A DNA stretch of 64,000 bases from Firmicutes bacterium OM04-13BH (GCA_003481745.1 QULP01000004.1:124001-188000), one strand, 5' to 3'; shown: positions 1 to 9,455, counted from the stretch's first letter. Notes: generated by a model not told the origin, from the sequence alone. A program made the numbers and translations.

Positions 1-41
1 CTTATTTTTTCCTCTTCATTTTCAATTCTTATTAGAAAAAT

Positions 42-69
42 ACAGCCCGGAGTTCAATGTCCGGGCTGT
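42..69 (-). terminator. Rho-independent terminator of the opp operon
   Basis: A perfect 10-bp stem (ACAGCCCGGA / TCCGGGCTGT) with an 8-nt loop is followed, on the minus strand, by TATTTTTC. It lies 23 nt past the oppA stop, so it ends the leftward opp transcript. Confidence 0.85.
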
Positions 70-92
70 TTCATTATCATAACAAATTTTTA

Positions 93-1832
93 TTACTGAT
101 GGGTATATCCAAAGAAGAAGTATCCCAGTGGACAGCAATATAAACCTTTGATGCCATCTGCCAGCATGTATTTCTGAGTATAGAAGTAAATTGGAGCTAA
201 TACACTATCTTCACCAACCAGTTTATCTTCTGCCTGATGTAACAGTTCCATACGTTTGCTGGTATCTGTTTCTGCTTTTGCTTGTGCAATCAGGCTATCA
301 TAGTCACTGTTAGAATACTGACAATCGTTATTTCCTCCGCCAGTCAGCCACATATCCAGGAAGGACATTGGATCATTGTAGTCAGCGATCCAGCTGTTAC
401 GTGCGATAGAATAATCTCCGTCTTTACGTGTCTGCAGGAATGCAGCCCATTCCTGGTTGTTTAATGTTACGGTTACACCAAGTTCATTTTCCCACATAGA
501 CTGCAGTGCTTCTGCTACTGCTTTGTGAGCATCACTTGTGTTGTACAGATATTCTACAACCGGGAAGCCCTCACCGTTTTCATATCCTGCTTCAGCAAGC
601 AGTTTTCTTGCTTCTTCACAGTTCGCTTCATAGTCTGCATCTGTAGGTTTATAATAATCTCCACCAACTGTACGGAAGTCATCTCCGTCAGTGCCTTCTG
701 CGTCATAGATACCAGCCGGAACGAATCCACCTGCTTCTACCTGTCCGGACTGTGTTACCTGGTTTACAATATAAGTACGGTCAATTGCCAGAGAGAATGC
801 TTTACGAACTTTCGGATCGTTAAATGGCTCTTTCTCTGTCTGGAAACATACATAATAAGTTCCGATATAGTCTACGATCTTCATATCGCCGGAAGCGATC
901 AAACTTGTAATTTCTGCCTGAGGCGCATCCTGGATGAAATCTAATTCGCCGGATTTAAATCCGGATAACATTGCGTTCTGGTTGTCCATTAATTTGAAAG
1001 TAATGGTTTCCGGTCCCAGATTTTCAAAATCATAGTAGTTTTCGTTCTTTTCTACTACGATCTGAGAGTTGTGTGTCCACTCTTTCATTTTGTAAGCACC
1101 GTTAGATATATAAGTATCAACGTTGAATGTCCACTGATCTCCGCCTTTTTCGATCATGTCCTGACGTACCGGCATCATAGCAGGGAACGCACATAATTCT
1201 TCAAAGTAAGGTAAATCATTTACTAAAGTTACTTCAAATGTTTTGTCATCTACTGCTTTAACAGCCAGTTCATCTGCTGATTTGTTACCATCGATAATAT
1301 CCTGTGCATTTACAACACAGTCTAACATATAACTGTAGTCTGCTGCGGTTTCTGGGTTTACCAGACGTTTCCATGCATATTCAAAATCATTTGCTGTTAC
1401 ATCCTGTCCATCGGACCATTTGATTCCATCACGAAGTTTAAATGTATAGGTTACAGTTCCGTCATCATTTGCTACTTTTTCATAGCTTTCTGCCTGTCCA
1501 GGAACCAGTGCAGCACTGTTTGCAGTACCATCAGAACCATTTGTTTCTTTTCCACTGTCTTCCCATTTCATCAGACCTTCAAATAAGTGATGAGCCATTG
1601 TTCCGGCATCTAAAGAAGTACTTAATGTCGGATCCATTGTCTGTGGCTCAGAAGCCAGGTTTACTGTGATGTTAAACTCTCCATCACTTGCGGTGTCCTT
1701 TTTCCCTGCGTCGTCTGCCGCATCTTCTTTCTTAGCTGCACCGTCATCCGTTGCTGTACTGCTTCCGCAGCCTGCAAGCATAGATACTGTAAATGTTGCA
1801 GCTAACAGGATAGATAAAACTTTTTTCTTCAT
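93..1832 (-). CDS. oppA: Oligopeptide ABC transporter substrate-binding lipoprotein
   Basis: Extracellular peptide receptor of an Opp/Dpp-type importer, anchored as a lipoprotein. The first ~22 residues form a signal peptide ending in the lipobox LAGC, followed by a Ser/Asp/Lys-rich linker. The rest is an SBP_bac_5 family-5 fold, for example EPQTMDPTLSTS near residue 62 and the DGIKWSDGQ motif near residue 135. At 579 aa it has the usual length. It is the last gene of the leftward opp operon and has its own ribosome site (AGGAGAG). The ligand (oligo- versus dipeptide) cannot be read from sequence. Confidence 0.93.
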   Translation of the reverse strand: MKKKVLSILLAATFTVSMLAGCGSSTATDDGAAKKEDAADDAGKKDTASDGEFNITVNLASEPQTMDPTLSTSLDAGTMAHHLFEGLMKWEDSGKETNGSDGTANSAALVPGQAESYEKVANDDGTVTYTFKLRDGIKWSDGQDVTANDFEYAWKRLVNPETAADYSYMLDCVVNAQDIIDGNKSADELAVKAVDDKTFEVTLVNDLPYFEELCAFPAMMPVRQDMIEKGGDQWTFNVDTYISNGAYKMKEWTHNSQIVVEKNENYYDFENLGPETITFKLMDNQNAMLSGFKSGELDFIQDAPQAEITSLIASGDMKIVDYIGTYYVCFQTEKEPFNDPKVRKAFSLAIDRTYIVNQVTQSGQVEAGGFVPAGIYDAEGTDGDDFRTVGGDYYKPTDADYEANCEEARKLLAEAGYENGEGFPVVEYLYNTSDAHKAVAEALQSMWENELGVTVTLNNQEWAAFLQTRKDGDYSIARNSWIADYNDPMSFLDMWLTGGGNNDCQYSNSDYDSLIAQAKAETDTSKRMELLHQAEDKLVGEDSVLAPIYFYTQKYMLADGIKGLYCCPLGYFFFGYTHQ

Positions 1833-1914
1833 ATCCTCTCTCCTTTTCTTCTTTTATTGATAAACAGGAACTCCTGCATTATCCATGTAAGAACAGCTCG
1901 TTTCCCCGTGTTAC

Positions 1915-2952
1915 TTACTGTTCCAAAAGGTGGCATGCCACCCAGTGTTCTTTTTCATACTCTTTAAATCTCGGCACCTCTTGCTTACATCTCTCTGTAG
2001 CATATGGGCAGCGAGTATGGAAACGACAGCCACTTGGAGGATTCATTGGAGATGGAATATCACCTTCTAATACAATTCGCTGTCGATTTTTGCTCACCTG
2101 CGGATCCGGAACCGGAACTGCTGAAAGCAAAGTTTTCGTATATGGATGTAACGGATTACGGTTCAACTCATAACTTTCTGCAAGCTCTACCATTGTTCCA
2201 AGATACATAACACCAATACGATGTGAAATATGTCTTACAACCGATAAGTCATGCGCAATGAACAAATAGGTCAATCCCAATTCCTGCTGCATATCTTCCA
2301 GCATATTAACAACCTGAGACTGAATGGATACGTCCAATGCGGAAATCGGTTCATCACATACAATAAATTCCGGATTTACAGCCAGCGCACGGGCAATACC
2401 TACACGCTGCTGCTGTCCACCGGAGAACTCATGTGGATAACGATTCGCATGCTCAGTGTTTAAGCCTACATGGCTAAGTAACTCTTTGATTCTATCGGTT
2501 CGATCTTTTTGATTCGGACATAGCTTGTGAATGTCCAATGCTTCACCGATAATTTCTCCAACTGTCATACGTGGATCCAAGCTGGCAGATGGATCCTGGA
2601 AAATGATCTGCATCTTCCGACGATATGGAAGCATATTTACCTGTTTTGCTTTTGGAACTTTCACCGGATGAAGAATTCCATTTTCATCTCTTTTCCAAGG
2701 ATCTTGTCCTTCAAAAATCGTCTCTCCATCATATACAATTTTTCCGGAAGTCGGATTATATAACTGTAATACGGTACGACCAAATGTTGTTTTTCCACAA
2801 CCGGATTCGCCTACCAGACCAAGTGTCTCTCCTCTTTTTACTTCAATGGAGATATCTTCTACAGCCTGCACTCCAGGTCCTTTAACACCTTTGATTGGGA
2901 AATATTTTTTCAGGTGCTCAACCTGAACAAGAGTATCTTTTTTCTCACTCAT
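1915..2952 (-). CDS. oppF: Oligopeptide ABC transporter ATP-binding protein OppF
   Basis: Second cytoplasmic ATPase of the Opp importer. Walker A is GESGCGKTTFG, the signature is SGGQQQR, Walker B is FIVCDEPISALD, and the C-terminal oligo_HPY extension has the Cys-bearing segment CRFHTRCPYA found in this family. I place the start at 2952 (MSEKKDT) because GGAGG sits about 9 nt upstream; a start 8 codons earlier is open. It overlaps the oppD stop by a few bases, which suggests translational coupling. Confidence 0.92.
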   Translation of the reverse strand: MSEKKDTLVQVEHLKKYFPIKGVKGPGVQAVEDISIEVKRGETLGLVGESGCGKTTFGRTVLQLYNPTSGKIVYDGETIFEGQDPWKRDENGILHPVKVPKAKQVNMLPYRRKMQIIFQDPSASLDPRMTVGEIIGEALDIHKLCPNQKDRTDRIKELLSHVGLNTEHANRYPHEFSGGQQQRVGIARALAVNPEFIVCDEPISALDVSIQSQVVNMLEDMQQELGLTYLFIAHDLSVVRHISHRIGVMYLGTMVELAESYELNRNPLHPYTKTLLSAVPVPDPQVSKNRQRIVLEGDIPSPMNPPSGCRFHTRCPYATERCKQEVPRFKEYEKEHWVACHLLEQ

Positions 2953-4003
2953 GGTTGTCTGCCTCCATTTTTTCATTATTATTTTTTGCTGCTTCTTTTT
3001 GTGCTTTAATCTGCTCCTGTACGCACAGCCAACATGCTGATCTGTGATTTTCTCCTAATTCTACATATGGCGGCATTTTCTGTAAGCAAATTTTCATCGC
3101 ACTTTCACAACGAGGTGCAAACGGACATCCTTCCGGCGGGTTTAACATATCGATTGGTGTTCCCTCAATTGGAATCAATCGCTCATAGCTATCCGCATCG
3201 ACACGAGGCATAGAGCGAAGCAGTCCTCTGGTATAAGGATGACCCGGCGCATAGAAAATATCATCTACCGGTCCCTGCTCTACAATCTTACCTGCATACA
3301 TAACAGATACTTTGTCACAGATTTCTGCTACAACACCAAGGTTATGGGTAATAAAAATAATACCCATTCGGTTTGTTTTCTGAAGTTTTTTCATTAACTC
3401 CAGAATCTGCGCCTGAATTGTCACATCAAGCGCTGTAGTCGGTTCATCCGCAATCAGAAGCTTTGGATGACAAATCAACCCCATTGCGATCATAACACGC
3501 TGACGCATACCACCGGAAAGTTCATGCGGATACTGCTTCATACGTTTTTCTACATTGTTGATACCAACTTCTTCCAGCATTTCCATCGCACGTTTCTGTG
3601 CTTCTTCTTTGCTGATATTTTTATCATGCGCTTTTAAAGCCTCCATCAGCTGATTTCCAATCGTATAGACCGGATTCAAGCAGGTCATTGGATTCTGGAA
3701 AATCATTGCTACTTCGCTTCCACGGAAATTTACCATTTCTGCCGGAGTTTTTGCCAATACGTCCTGACCTTCAAATGTGATAGAGCCACCGATTACTTTT
3801 CCCGGATTTTGTAACAATCCAATGATAGAATATGCTTCCACACTCTTTCCGGATCCGGATTCCCCTACCACACCCATTACTTCATTATAATCTAAATCAT
3901 AACTGATTCCATTTACTGCTTTTACCTCTCCTGCCGGAGTGAAGAAAGAAACCTGGAGATCTCTGACTTCTAACAGCTTGTCAGTTTTATTATTCTGTTC
4001 CAT
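2945..4003 (-). CDS. oppD: Oligopeptide ABC transporter ATP-binding protein OppD
   Basis: First ATPase subunit of the Opp importer. It carries Walker A GESGSGKSVEA, signature LSGGMRQR, Walker B LLIADEPTTALD and the C-terminal oligo_HPY cysteine motif (CPFAPRCESAMKIC). It lies 16 nt downstream of oppC and overlaps oppF. Length (352 aa) is normal. The last ~20 residues are a charged Lys/Glu/Asn tail. Confidence 0.92.
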   Translation of the reverse strand: MEQNNKTDKLLEVRDLQVSFFTPAGEVKAVNGISYDLDYNEVMGVVGESGSGKSVEAYSIIGLLQNPGKVIGGSITFEGQDVLAKTPAEMVNFRGSEVAMIFQNPMTCLNPVYTIGNQLMEALKAHDKNISKEEAQKRAMEMLEEVGINNVEKRMKQYPHELSGGMRQRVMIAMGLICHPKLLIADEPTTALDVTIQAQILELMKKLQKTNRMGIIFITHNLGVVAEICDKVSVMYAGKIVEQGPVDDIFYAPGHPYTRGLLRSMPRVDADSYERLIPIEGTPIDMLNPPEGCPFAPRCESAMKICLQKMPPYVELGENHRSACWLCVQEQIKAQKEAAKNNNEKMEADNHE

Positions 4004-4019
4004 TACGTCTCTCCCTTTC

Positions 4020-5366
4020 TTATTTTTTCAGTTTCGGATCTAATGCATCACGCAGACCGTCACCAAACAGGTTCAAAGACAGGATCATAACACTTAAGAT
4101 CACTGCCGGAATGAGCAGTCGGTACGGATAGGTGCTTAATCCGCTTAATGCTTCGGAACACATGGAACCCAGACTGGTAAGCGGAGCAGATACACCAACA
4201 CCCAGGAAAGATAAGAAAGATTCCAGGAAAATTGCGGATGGAATCTGCAAGAAGGTTGTTGTAACAATCTGTCCGATACAGTTCGGAAGCAGATGTTTAC
4301 TGATGATACGTCCACCTTTTGCGCCCAGCGCTCTTGCTGCAGTTACATATTCCTGCTGTTTTAACTGTAAAATCTGACCACGGATAATACGGCTCATGGT
4401 TACCCAATATAACAGACCAAATGCAATAAACATAGAAATCAGGTTCGGTCCAAGTAAAGTTACCAGACGCTGTAAAACACCATCACCAGAATTCTGGAAC
4501 TGTTCCAGAGCCGGTTTTAAAGTTGCAGAGAGCAACAAGATAATCAGCATCTCCGGAATAGAGTAAATAATTTCTACAATTCGCTGCATAACACTATCGA
4601 CTACACCACCGCAGTAACCGGAAATGGATCCGTAAATTGCACCAATGATCAATACTAAGATTGCTGCACAAATACCTACGATAATGGATACTCTGGCACC
4701 AACCATAACACGCACCATAATATCACGACCCTGATCATCGGTACCAAACACATGAGGGAATACTTTCTCTCCGGCTGCTTTCTTTTCTAATTCTGCATTC
4801 GAATATCCAAACATACTATGTTTGATTTTCAGTGCTTTTGCTGCATCTTCTTCTGTCACTTCTTCACTTTCAGCTTCCTGCTGAGATACATTTGCTTTTG
4901 CACGAATTTTTGCTTCATCCACACGAGATAAGGTTTCACCTTTGGCTTCTGCCTCTTTACGTGCTTTTTCTACTGCTTCATCCGGTGTCAGGTTTCCTGC
5001 ACCGTTATGTTCTTCCATATAAGCATTGATTTTTTCCTGTTCTTTCAGGCTGTAATGCCAAGGATGCAACGCTTCAGAACCACGAATCTGCTGTTTATAA
5101 GTATATGGTACAATAGATGGTCCTACAAACGCAAAAAGCGCCAGCAGGATAATAATTACCAATGCAACCATTGCAACGGTATTTTTACGAAGACGTCTCC
5201 ATGCATCTTTCCAATAAGACACACTTTTGCGTTCCTGAATAAAATTCTCTTTCTCTTCAGAGGTTGCCGGTTCAAACGCATCTGCCGGCAAATCATTCCA
5301 CTGGAGGATATCCTCAATATTCGGCTGAAGAGAACCTGGTTTATGATATCTTTTCTTTTCAGACAT
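4020..5366 (-). CDS. oppC: Oligopeptide ABC transporter permease OppC with enlarged extracytoplasmic insert
   Basis: Inner permease of the Opp importer. The first membrane segment lies around residues 64-88, and the BPD_transp_1 core with the remaining helices around 230-440, including the EAA-type loop YVTAARALGAKGGRI. At 448 aa it is about 100-150 aa longer than ordinary OppC/DppC. The extra length is a highly charged Glu/Lys/Ala-rich block between helix 1 and the core (about residues 95-210), predicted outside the membrane. It sits between oppB (4 nt gap) and oppD. Confidence 0.9.
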   Translation of the reverse strand: MSEKKRYHKPGSLQPNIEDILQWNDLPADAFEPATSEEKENFIQERKSVSYWKDAWRRLRKNTVAMVALVIIILLALFAFVGPSIVPYTYKQQIRGSEALHPWHYSLKEQEKINAYMEEHNGAGNLTPDEAVEKARKEAEAKGETLSRVDEAKIRAKANVSQQEAESEEVTEEDAAKALKIKHSMFGYSNAELEKKAAGEKVFPHVFGTDDQGRDIMVRVMVGARVSIIVGICAAILVLIIGAIYGSISGYCGGVVDSVMQRIVEIIYSIPEMLIILLLSATLKPALEQFQNSGDGVLQRLVTLLGPNLISMFIAFGLLYWVTMSRIIRGQILQLKQQEYVTAARALGAKGGRIISKHLLPNCIGQIVTTTFLQIPSAIFLESFLSFLGVGVSAPLTSLGSMCSEALSGLSTYPYRLLIPAVILSVMILSLNLFGDGLRDALDPKLKK

Positions 5367-5370
5367 TACC

Positions 5371-6312
5371 TTAATTTCCTCCCTTTGCCAGATTGATACG
5401 CGGATCGACCAGTTTATAACATATGTCTACGAGCAAGTTCATGATGATAATAAATGCTGCCAGGAAAATAGTTGTTCCCATAATTAACGGATAGTCACGA
5501 TTCTGAATTGCCTGTACAAAATATCTTCCCAGTCCCGGAATAGAGAATACGGTCTCTACAACCAAACCGCCGCAAAGTGTAAATGCGATCTGTGGTCCCA
5601 AATAAGTAATAACCGGAATTAATGCATTACGTAATGCATGTTTGAAAATAATTTTACTATTCTTCAAACCTTTTGCTCTTGCTGTTTTAATATACTCCTG
5701 ATTGATTGCATCCAGCATAGATGTTCTGGTCTGTCTGGACAAATAGCACATCGGATAAAAACCAAGGGCTACACACGGCAACACATAACTTTGCGGAGTA
5801 CCATCAAACAACGCCGGGAAAACTTTGATTCCCTCAACACCACCACAGAATGTATGTAATAATAAAGTTGCAACTACAAACCCCGGCATGGAAATACCGA
5901 TAGTACACAGCACTCGCAGAAAACTGTCAATCCAGGTTCCTCTCTTAAATGCTGCAAGACATCCCAGCGGAATGCCTAAAAGCACTGCCCATAAAAGAGC
6001 AAGGCTACCTACTTTTGCAGATACCGGGAACATTTCTTTGATAATTCCCAGAACCGGACGGTTCTTCTGCATCTTGATGGAAGTTCCAAAATCTCCCTGT
6101 GCCAAGTTTTTCAGATACTTGCCCAGCTGAACATACATAGGCTGATCCAGTCCGTATTTTGCATTCAATGCCTGGATTGTCGCCTCAGACGGTGTTTTTT
6201 CTGATAACCATGGATTACCCGGAATCGCATTCATCAAAAAGAACGTAATACAAGCAACAAGCAGCAATGTAACAAATGCCATACAGATTCTTCGTATTGT
6301 GTATTTTGTCAT
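5371..6312 (-). CDS. oppB: Oligopeptide ABC transporter permease OppB
   Basis: First permease and first gene of the opp operon. It is 313 aa with an N-terminal helix (ICMAFVTLLLVACITFFLM), the conserved GNPW/GDFGTS segments of the loop after it, five further helices and the EAA loop YIKTARAKGLKNSKI. Upstream lie the leader hairpin and the strong promoter at 6499-6528. Confidence 0.92.
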   Translation of the reverse strand: MTKYTIRRICMAFVTLLLVACITFFLMNAIPGNPWLSEKTPSEATIQALNAKYGLDQPMYVQLGKYLKNLAQGDFGTSIKMQKNRPVLGIIKEMFPVSAKVGSLALLWAVLLGIPLGCLAAFKRGTWIDSFLRVLCTIGISMPGFVVATLLLHTFCGGVEGIKVFPALFDGTPQSYVLPCVALGFYPMCYLSRQTRTSMLDAINQEYIKTARAKGLKNSKIIFKHALRNALIPVITYLGPQIAFTLCGGLVVETVFSIPGLGRYFVQAIQNRDYPLIMGTTIFLAAFIIIMNLLVDICYKLVDPRINLAKGGN

Positions 6313-6392
6313 CTTCTATACCTTTCCTCTCTTTCTCATCTCTCCTGTCGATGTAAAGCGGACATTCGCAATCCGCTTTGCTACTTGCTCAT

Positions 6393-6469
6393 GAACGCAG
6401 ATAAGCATTCCCCCACTTCAAGTGCGCAGAGCACTAAGCGGCGGGTAAGGGGGATGCTTATCTGCGTTC
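6393..6469. repeat. Long leader hairpin upstream of oppB
   Basis: A 21-bp stem with one bulged T (6393-6414 paired with 6449-6469) encloses a smaller AGTGC/GCACT hairpin at 6421-6435. A further AAAGCGGA/TCCGCTTT hairpin lies just downstream in the transcript near 6356-6380. All fall inside the predicted opp 5' leader. They could be a leader attenuator or a small palindromic repeat (MITE/REP-like). There is no U-run, so this is not a simple terminator. Confidence 0.6.
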
Positions 6470-6478
6470 AAATTGTAA

Positions 6479-6528
6479 ATTGTCGACAATATGACAATAT
6501 TATACCCATTTTAACGCATTAATGTCAA
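6479..6528 (-). promoter_or_regulatory. opp operon promoter with palindromic operator candidate
   Basis: On the minus strand there is a perfect -35 TTGACA (6523-6528), an 18-bp spacer and a perfect -10 TATAAT (6499-6504). About 9 nt past the -10 is the 12-bp palindrome ATTGTCGACAAT (6479-6490), overlapping the expected transcription start, which is a typical repressor position. The cognate regulator is unknown; the PucR protein encoded upstream is one candidate. Confidence 0.75.
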
Positions 6529-6577
6529 GATAAAACAACTATTTTTATATTTTCTCTCCCACACAATTGTGCGTATA

Positions 6578-6742
6578 TTATGGACATTTACGTTTTATAA
6601 TCTCATACGGCTCGCTATACCAGATTTTTGGCTCATCTGCTTCATTTTTTTCTAAAACTTTCCTCATTAAGCCATCTATTTTTTCCACCTGATCTTCTAC
6701 ATTATTATCCACTGTCCCATAGATTTCGCCACTTAAATCCAC
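6578..6742 (-). CDS. Small hypothetical protein overlapping the pucR stop
   Basis: A 54-codon frame begins at GTG (6742), overlapping the end of the PucR gene in another frame, and ends at 6578. The product is hydrophilic (VDLSGEIYGTVDN... ending IIKRKCP). The frame is open further upstream inside pucR, so the true start is uncertain. Not recognised; it could be a coupled small gene or a chance frame. Confidence 0.4.
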   Translation of the reverse strand: MDLSGEIYGTVDNNVEDQVEKIDGLMRKVLEKNEADEPKIWYSEPYEIIKRKCP

Positions 6743-7896
6743 CCCTGCATCTCTCGAATATAAAATGCGATATGATAAGGCAATCTCTCTTCCGGCGTCT
6801 TTAATTCATTTCCCAAAATTTTTTTAATATTTCCAATCCGATATAATACGGTATTACGATGTGTATACATTTCAGAGGCTACCGCCTGAATGCTCCCATT
6901 GTGTTTTAGATACGCGTGCAATGTTTCCACATAATTTGCATGGTATCTGCGGTCATGTTCTTCTAATGCTGCCAGACATTCCGCTTCCAATTCTTTTAAT
7001 ATCCCTTTGTCCTCTACCCTATACAGTAATCGAAATAAACCACATTCATTAAATTTTATTACTCGTTTTTTTTGCACGATCGCCATATGCGCTGCTACCT
7101 TTGCCCTATGATAGCTTACCGAAAGTTTGGAAATATCCATACACCTGCTTCCGACTCCCACGCACAGTTTGAGCTCCGGCATACGCCTCTCTCCTCTTTT
7201 TATAGCTCCTTCTATTAATTGGTACAAAAATTCTTCCGGAACCGCATTTGCTACTAATACAAAATCTGAATTGTAATAAAAGAAACTGGCATTATGTGTA
7301 ATATCTTCCAGATACACTTGTATTCGATAAGACAACTTCTTTCTCTCTACGGTATCCATAGCATCCAACCCTTCGCAAGTCAATAAAAACACCTGAAAGC
7401 TTCCATCTACATCAAAATGTTGTAATAATTCTTTTCGATATTCATTCTGCTTCTCCGGAGTCTCTATTACCTTAATTAAAGCGGAAGCAATCTGCTCATC
7501 GGTGTTATCCTGCAAAAATACATGAATACTAAAGTCTTTTATCATATCGGATAAGTGGACTTCCCAAGGTACCGTCAATAATGGAAGATCATTTTCGTCA
7601 CAGTATGCAATCAATTCTTTTGGCACTTCTTCAATATACTGCCCCACATTAATAATCAAACCAGAGGCATGAAACTGGTTCAGCTGCCTTGCCAAATGCA
7701 TCCAGTCTTCTTTTTGGGGAAATCCCAACCCGGTTGTCACTGCAAGCTCCTTTCCCCAAAAATTTTGTATAATCGTTGTTCCCTCCAGAAGATGTACCCA
7801 ACTGATGGAATTCGCCCAGCCATTTTTTCCAGCCAAAAATTTCATTTCATATCGCTTTTCTGCGATCAATATCATATCTTCTATTGTAAAACTCAT
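6733..7896 (-). CDS. pucR: PucR-family transcriptional regulator
   Basis: 387-aa cytoplasmic regulator. The N-terminal ~125 residues match the PucR purine-catabolism N domain (starting FTIEDMILIAEKR; IINVGQYIEEVPKELI near residue 100). The middle is a CdaR GGDEF-like domain, and the C-terminus has the PucR-type helix-turn-helix (HNGSIQAVASEMYTHRNTVL). It sits directly upstream of opp in the same orientation but separated from it by the opp promoter. A perfect TGTGCT/AGCACA inverted repeat at 7952-7966 lies in its own upstream region and may be an autoregulatory site. Its effector cannot be told from the sequence. Confidence 0.87.
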   Translation of the reverse strand: MSFTIEDMILIAEKRYEMKFLAGKNGWANSISWVHLLEGTTIIQNFWGKELAVTTGLGFPQKEDWMHLARQLNQFHASGLIINVGQYIEEVPKELIAYCDENDLPLLTVPWEVHLSDMIKDFSIHVFLQDNTDEQIASALIKVIETPEKQNEYRKELLQHFDVDGSFQVFLLTCEGLDAMDTVERKKLSYRIQVYLEDITHNASFFYYNSDFVLVANAVPEEFLYQLIEGAIKRGERRMPELKLCVGVGSRCMDISKLSVSYHRAKVAAHMAIVQKKRVIKFNECGLFRLLYRVEDKGILKELEAECLAALEEHDRRYHANYVETLHAYLKHNGSIQAVASEMYTHRNTVLYRIGNIKKILGNELKTPEERLPYHIAFYIREMQGWI

Positions 7897-7951
7897 ATAC
7901 GCTGTTACATCCCTTCGTCTTTTTTATATTTTTTTATTGTAACATAGTTTT

Positions 7952-7966
7952 TGTGCTGTCAGCACA
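7952..7966. promoter_or_regulatory. Inverted repeat between pucR and the 51-aa gene
   Basis: TGTGCT-GTC-AGCACA is a perfect 6-bp inverted repeat in the gap between the divergent pucR and the small plus-strand gene at 8065. It is a plausible operator for either gene. Confidence 0.4.
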
Positions 7967-8064
7967 GATTTCCACTCCAATTTTTAGAGTTATCCGCCAT
8001 AGCTTTTCTCCATGTTTGTGCTAAAATATAGATAAATTAAAAAATGTTTAAAGGAGGCATAATT

Positions 8065-8220
8065 ATGAGATTTGAAGTTTATACAAATTCCCAGGATACA
8101 ATTCTTCCGGAATGGATTCAGACCGAGCGTTATATGTATTGTGACAATTTTGTAAACGACTATATGAAATCTAATCGTTTTAGTCTTCTTTCTTTTGTCA
8201 GACATCTGTTTCACAGATAA
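8065..8220 (+). CDS. Small orphan protein, 51 aa
   Basis: Plus-strand frame with a textbook ribosome site (AAGGAGG, 8051-8057) 7 nt before ATG and an intrinsic terminator 27 nt after the stop. The product starts MRFEVYTNSQDTILPEW and ends FVRHLFHR; it is aromatic-rich with a basic C-terminus and no signal peptide. The flanking signals argue for real translation. No family recognised. Confidence 0.65.
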   Translation: MRFEVYTNSQDTILPEWIQTERYMYCDNFVNDYMKSNRFSLLSFVRHLFHR

Positions 8221-8246
8221 TCATATACCTCTCTTTTTGAAAAAAA

Positions 8247-8267
8247 GGACATCCGATTCGGGTGTCC
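8247..8267. terminator. Bidirectional intrinsic terminator
   Basis: 8-bp stem GGACATCC/GGGTGTCC (one G-U pair) with a 5-nt loop, A-run before and T-rich tract after. It can serve both the plus-strand 51-aa gene and the leftward aldo/keto reductase gene that ends at 8309. Confidence 0.75.
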
Positions 8268-8308
8268 TTTCTTCTTTTGGATGCTTTTTTTCTACATCCG
8301 ACAGTTTT

Positions 8309-9307
8309 CTATTTATCTAAAACTGCAACCTGAATTGCCTTTACTGCCTCCTCCATGTATTTGACATCTTCCTCACATAGCTTAATATCCAGACATTTTA
8401 CGGTATCTTCTACACTAGAAGCTTTTCGCATTCCAACCAGAAGACTCATTCTGTCATACTGAGACAGTGCCCAGGATTCTACTAATGCCGCAAAACTGCA
8501 ATTGTATTTTTCACAAAGCGGTCTCCAGATTTCAAAAGCTCTGCGCAACCCCTCCTTCTTCTCCGGATCTGTCCAAGGTATTCTGGATCGAATGTCAGTT
8601 TTTGCAAATTCACGTTCCATAAAGACCGGAGAAGTTAAGAATCCTTCCTCCAGTACACCATAAGTTTGAAATACCGTATTATACTTTTTACACAGCTCAA
8701 AATATTCTCTGCCATGGAAAGGAGAGAGAATACTGAAAAATTCTTGCACAACAGATACTCTTCCACCAGCTTCCTGATATACGACCAAATCTGCCGGCTG
8801 ACTGTTAGAAAGTCCATAGGTACGGATTTTTCCTTCACGAACCAGATCCTCCAAAGCCCCAACCGTCTCCTCCACAGGAAAGCTGCCGCAAACATAATGT
8901 ACAATAATAGAGTCCAGATAATCGGTTCCCATTCTTCGCAGCGAATCCTCAACATCCTTTTTCACTGCTGCTGCTCGGGTGTCATTATTTACGGTATAAC
9001 CGTCTCGTTCGTAATGGAAATTACCACCCTCATCTCTCCAATTCAATGAGCATTTGGTCTGCAAAATAAAATCTTCTCTTCTTCCCTTAAGCGCCTTACC
9101 AAGCAGCTCCTCACTTACGCCTGTGCCATACACCGGTGCGGTATCGATGTAATTCACGCCATATTCATGGCAAACGTCAAGCAGACGCTTCGCATCCTCA
9201 ACTGTAGAATCTTTATCTGTCCAAACACTTCCGCCCCCAAGTCCCCAAGTACCTAATGCAACCACAGAAACATCGATATCCGTGTTGCCAAGCTTTTGAA
9301 ATTTCAT
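8309..9307 (-). CDS. Aldo/keto reductase
   Basis: Cytoplasmic NAD(P)H-dependent oxidoreductase of the AKR superfamily, 332 aa with a TIM barrel. The N-terminal strand LGNTDIDVSVVALGTWGLGGG is typical. The catalytic set is visible as D and Y in YIDTAPVYG, K in LQTKCS and H in IIVHYV. The segment GLSNSQ, where this family positions cofactor, is present. It stands alone between a terminator and the HPt gene. Substrate unknown. Confidence 0.9.
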   Translation of the reverse strand: MKFQKLGNTDIDVSVVALGTWGLGGGSVWTDKDSTVEDAKRLLDVCHEYGVNYIDTAPVYGTGVSEELLGKALKGRREDFILQTKCSLNWRDEGGNFHYERDGYTVNNDTRAAAVKKDVEDSLRRMGTDYLDSIIVHYVCGSFPVEETVGALEDLVREGKIRTYGLSNSQPADLVVYQEAGGRVSVVQEFFSILSPFHGREYFELCKKYNTVFQTYGVLEEGFLTSPVFMEREFAKTDIRSRIPWTDPEKKEGLRRAFEIWRPLCEKYNCSFAALVESWALSQYDRMSLLVGMRKASSVEDTVKCLDIKLCEEDVKYMEEAVKAIQVAVLDK

Positions 9308-9455
9308 TGTAATTCCTCCGTTTTTGTTGTTTTCTATGCTATTGAGTAAAAACTATTAAGTCTATCCAAAAGTTATTTTCTATATTTTTTGTAGACAACA
9401 GACCGTTTCGACTGTGTTTTCGTTGAGCAACCGAATTGCTTCGCCTTCAAAACCT

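Noticed and set aside
7990..8214. 74-codon minus-strand frame opposite the 51-aa gene
   Set aside because: No ribosome site on that strand; the plus-strand frame has both a ribosome site and a terminator.
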